Shown: piece after piece, positions 5,532-6,293 of the stretch
How positions within the stretch are numbered: the stretch's first letter is position 1
Layout: every line of letters begins with the position of its first letter
Assembly: GCA_023257495.1 (NCBI GenBank)
Contig: JALRCC010000239.1
Span: 1 to 6,293 of the forward strand
Direction: 5' to 3'
Source of the DNA: Rugosibacter sp.
GTDB lineage: Bacteria > Pseudomonadota > Gammaproteobacteria > Burkholderiales > Rhodocyclaceae
DNA: 6,293 bases
Made by a program: the position numbers and the translations under genes
The notes under the pieces: model-generated
Seen by the model: only the letters and a program-made list of their open reading frames with translations
Databases searched by the model: none
Told to the model about the DNA's origin: nothing

Positions 5532-6293
5532 ATGCGCACCGATATTCCCCAAACGATTTACCTCAAGGATTACACGCCGCCTGCCTGGTGGATTGACACA
5601 GTCGATTTGCACGTGGCGATACATGACGGTTATGCCGAGGTGCGCGCCCGGCTGGATTGTCGGCGCAATCCGCAGGTGGTGCCAGGTGCGCTGGTGCTGG
5701 ACGGCGAGGCGCTGGATTTGCAAAAAGTCGGCGTTGGTGACACGGCGCTGGACGCTTCGCGCTACACGCTGACGGATAACACGCTGACCATTCATGCGCC
5801 GCTGCCGGATGAGTTTGTGTTGGAAACCGTGGTGCGCATCCAGCCGGACAAGAATACGCAGCTCTCGGGGCTGTACCGCTCGCGCGATGGCTATTTCACG
5901 CAATGCGAGGCCGAGGGTTTCCGGCGCATCACGTTTTTTCCCGATCGGCCGGATGTGATGGCGCGCTACACCTGCACCATCGAGGCTGACCGCGAGCGCT
6001 TTCCGCATCTGCTGTCCAACGGCAATCGGGTGGCCGAGGGGACTGTTGAAGGCGAGGCGGGCGCTGGCCGCCACTGGGCGCGGTGGGAAGATCCATTTGC
6101 CAAGCCGTGTTACCTGTTCGCGCTGGTGGCGGCCAGGCTGGAAGTGCTGGAAGAGGTTTATGTGACCCGCTCCGGCCGCCAGGTGCGCTGCGCGGTGTAC
6201 GTTGAGCCGGGCAAGCTGGACCAGTGCGCCCATGCGCTGGCCGCCTTGCAGAAGGCGATGCGTTGGGATGAGGAACGCTTCGGGCTGGAGATG
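5532..6293 (+). CDS. pepN: Aminopeptidase N (M1 family), N-terminal part, cut by window edge
   Basis: PepN is a cytoplasmic zinc metallo-aminopeptidase that removes N-terminal residues from peptides in the last steps of protein turnover. The 254 codons present cover the N-terminal beta domain and the beginning of the catalytic domain; the family is about 870-880 aa, so roughly 30% is in view. The strongest match to E. coli PepN is QCEAEGFRRITFFPDRPDV at 124-142, whose Gln124 and Glu126 correspond to substrate-binding Gln119 and Glu121. SNGNRVAEG, DPFAKPCYLFALVA, TRSGRQV and KAMRWDEERFGLEM also match. The GAMEN exopeptidase motif and HExxH zinc site lie beyond the edge. The start ATG is preceded by AGGA (5518-5521) at a spacing of ten bases. 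The frame is open at the right edge, ending on a complete codon. Sampled lines are about 70% G+C, well above the preceding genes. Confidence 0.95.
   Translation, partial: MRTDIPQTIYLKDYTPPAWWIDTVDLHVAIHDGYAEVRARLDCRRNPQVVPGALVLDGEALDLQKVGVGDTALDASRYTLTDNTLTIHAPLPDEFVLETVVRIQPDKNTQLSGLYRSRDGYFTQCEAEGFRRITFFPDRPDVMARYTCTIEADRERFPHLLSNGNRVAEGTVEGEAGAGRHWARWEDPFAKPCYLFALVAARLEVLEEVYVTRSGRQVRCAVYVEPGKLDQCAHALAALQKAMRWDEERFGLEM

Noticed and set aside
5346..6233. Long minus-strand open frame (295 codons) opposite pepN
   Set aside because: It is the antisense shadow of a G+C-rich gene. Its Arg/His/Gln-rich translation has no domain, while the plus strand matches PepN throughout.
1..6293. Mobile elements, CRISPR arrays, tRNA/rRNA genes, toxin-antitoxin or defence systems
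   Set aside because: I found no transposase or integrase motifs, paired inverted repeats with target duplications, repeat-spacer arrays or RNA gene cores. Apart from the left-edge join, the window is ordinary housekeeping sequence.

Overview
The window looks like chromosomal DNA of a betaproteobacterium of moderate G+C content. The evidence is the Mrp, BioA, YcbK-type and PepN proteins, all of which read as proteobacterial; the genus cannot be resolved. An exception is the first ~380 bases, which are A+T-rich (20 of 60 G/C in bases 181-240). They encode a membrane protein of the DUF4129 type, which in my judgement is Bacteroidota-like. They end abruptly inside the mrp gene, so the left edge is probably a chimeric join, either an assembly artefact or a recent recombination.

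Layout, left to right. Bases 2 to ~380 hold the interior of a foreign DUF4129-like gene. From ~381 to 1238 runs mrp (apbC), an Fe-S carrier ATPase that lacks its N-terminal MIP18/DUF59 domain because of the join. After a 134-base gap that holds a possible short leader ORF (1336-1380) comes an unrecognised, largely disordered protein (1373-2173). Facing it is bioA (2300-3571, minus strand), the DAPA aminotransferase of biotin synthesis. A 301-base divergent spacer with several short direct repeats separates bioA from a rightward pair of cell-wall genes: a secreted LysM + YkuD L,D-transpeptidase (3873-4805) and, 18 bases on behind a strong ribosome binding site, a Tat-exported YcbK/MepK-type murein endopeptidase (4824-5390). 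A textbook intrinsic terminator (5430-5466) closes this operon. The 5' third of pepN (5532 to the right edge) follows, visibly richer in G+C (about 70% in sampled lines).

Functional reading. The transpeptidase and endopeptidase form the only clear functional unit: one forms L,D (3-3 or protein-to-peptidoglycan) bonds and the other belongs to a family that cuts peptide cross-links, including 3-3 ones. The other genes are unlinked housekeeping functions (Fe-S assembly, biotin synthesis, peptide turnover). I see no mobile element, CRISPR array, RNA gene or defence system. The items most worth a second look are the join in mrp, the unknown gene with its overlapping short ORF, and the pairing of the two cell-wall enzymes.
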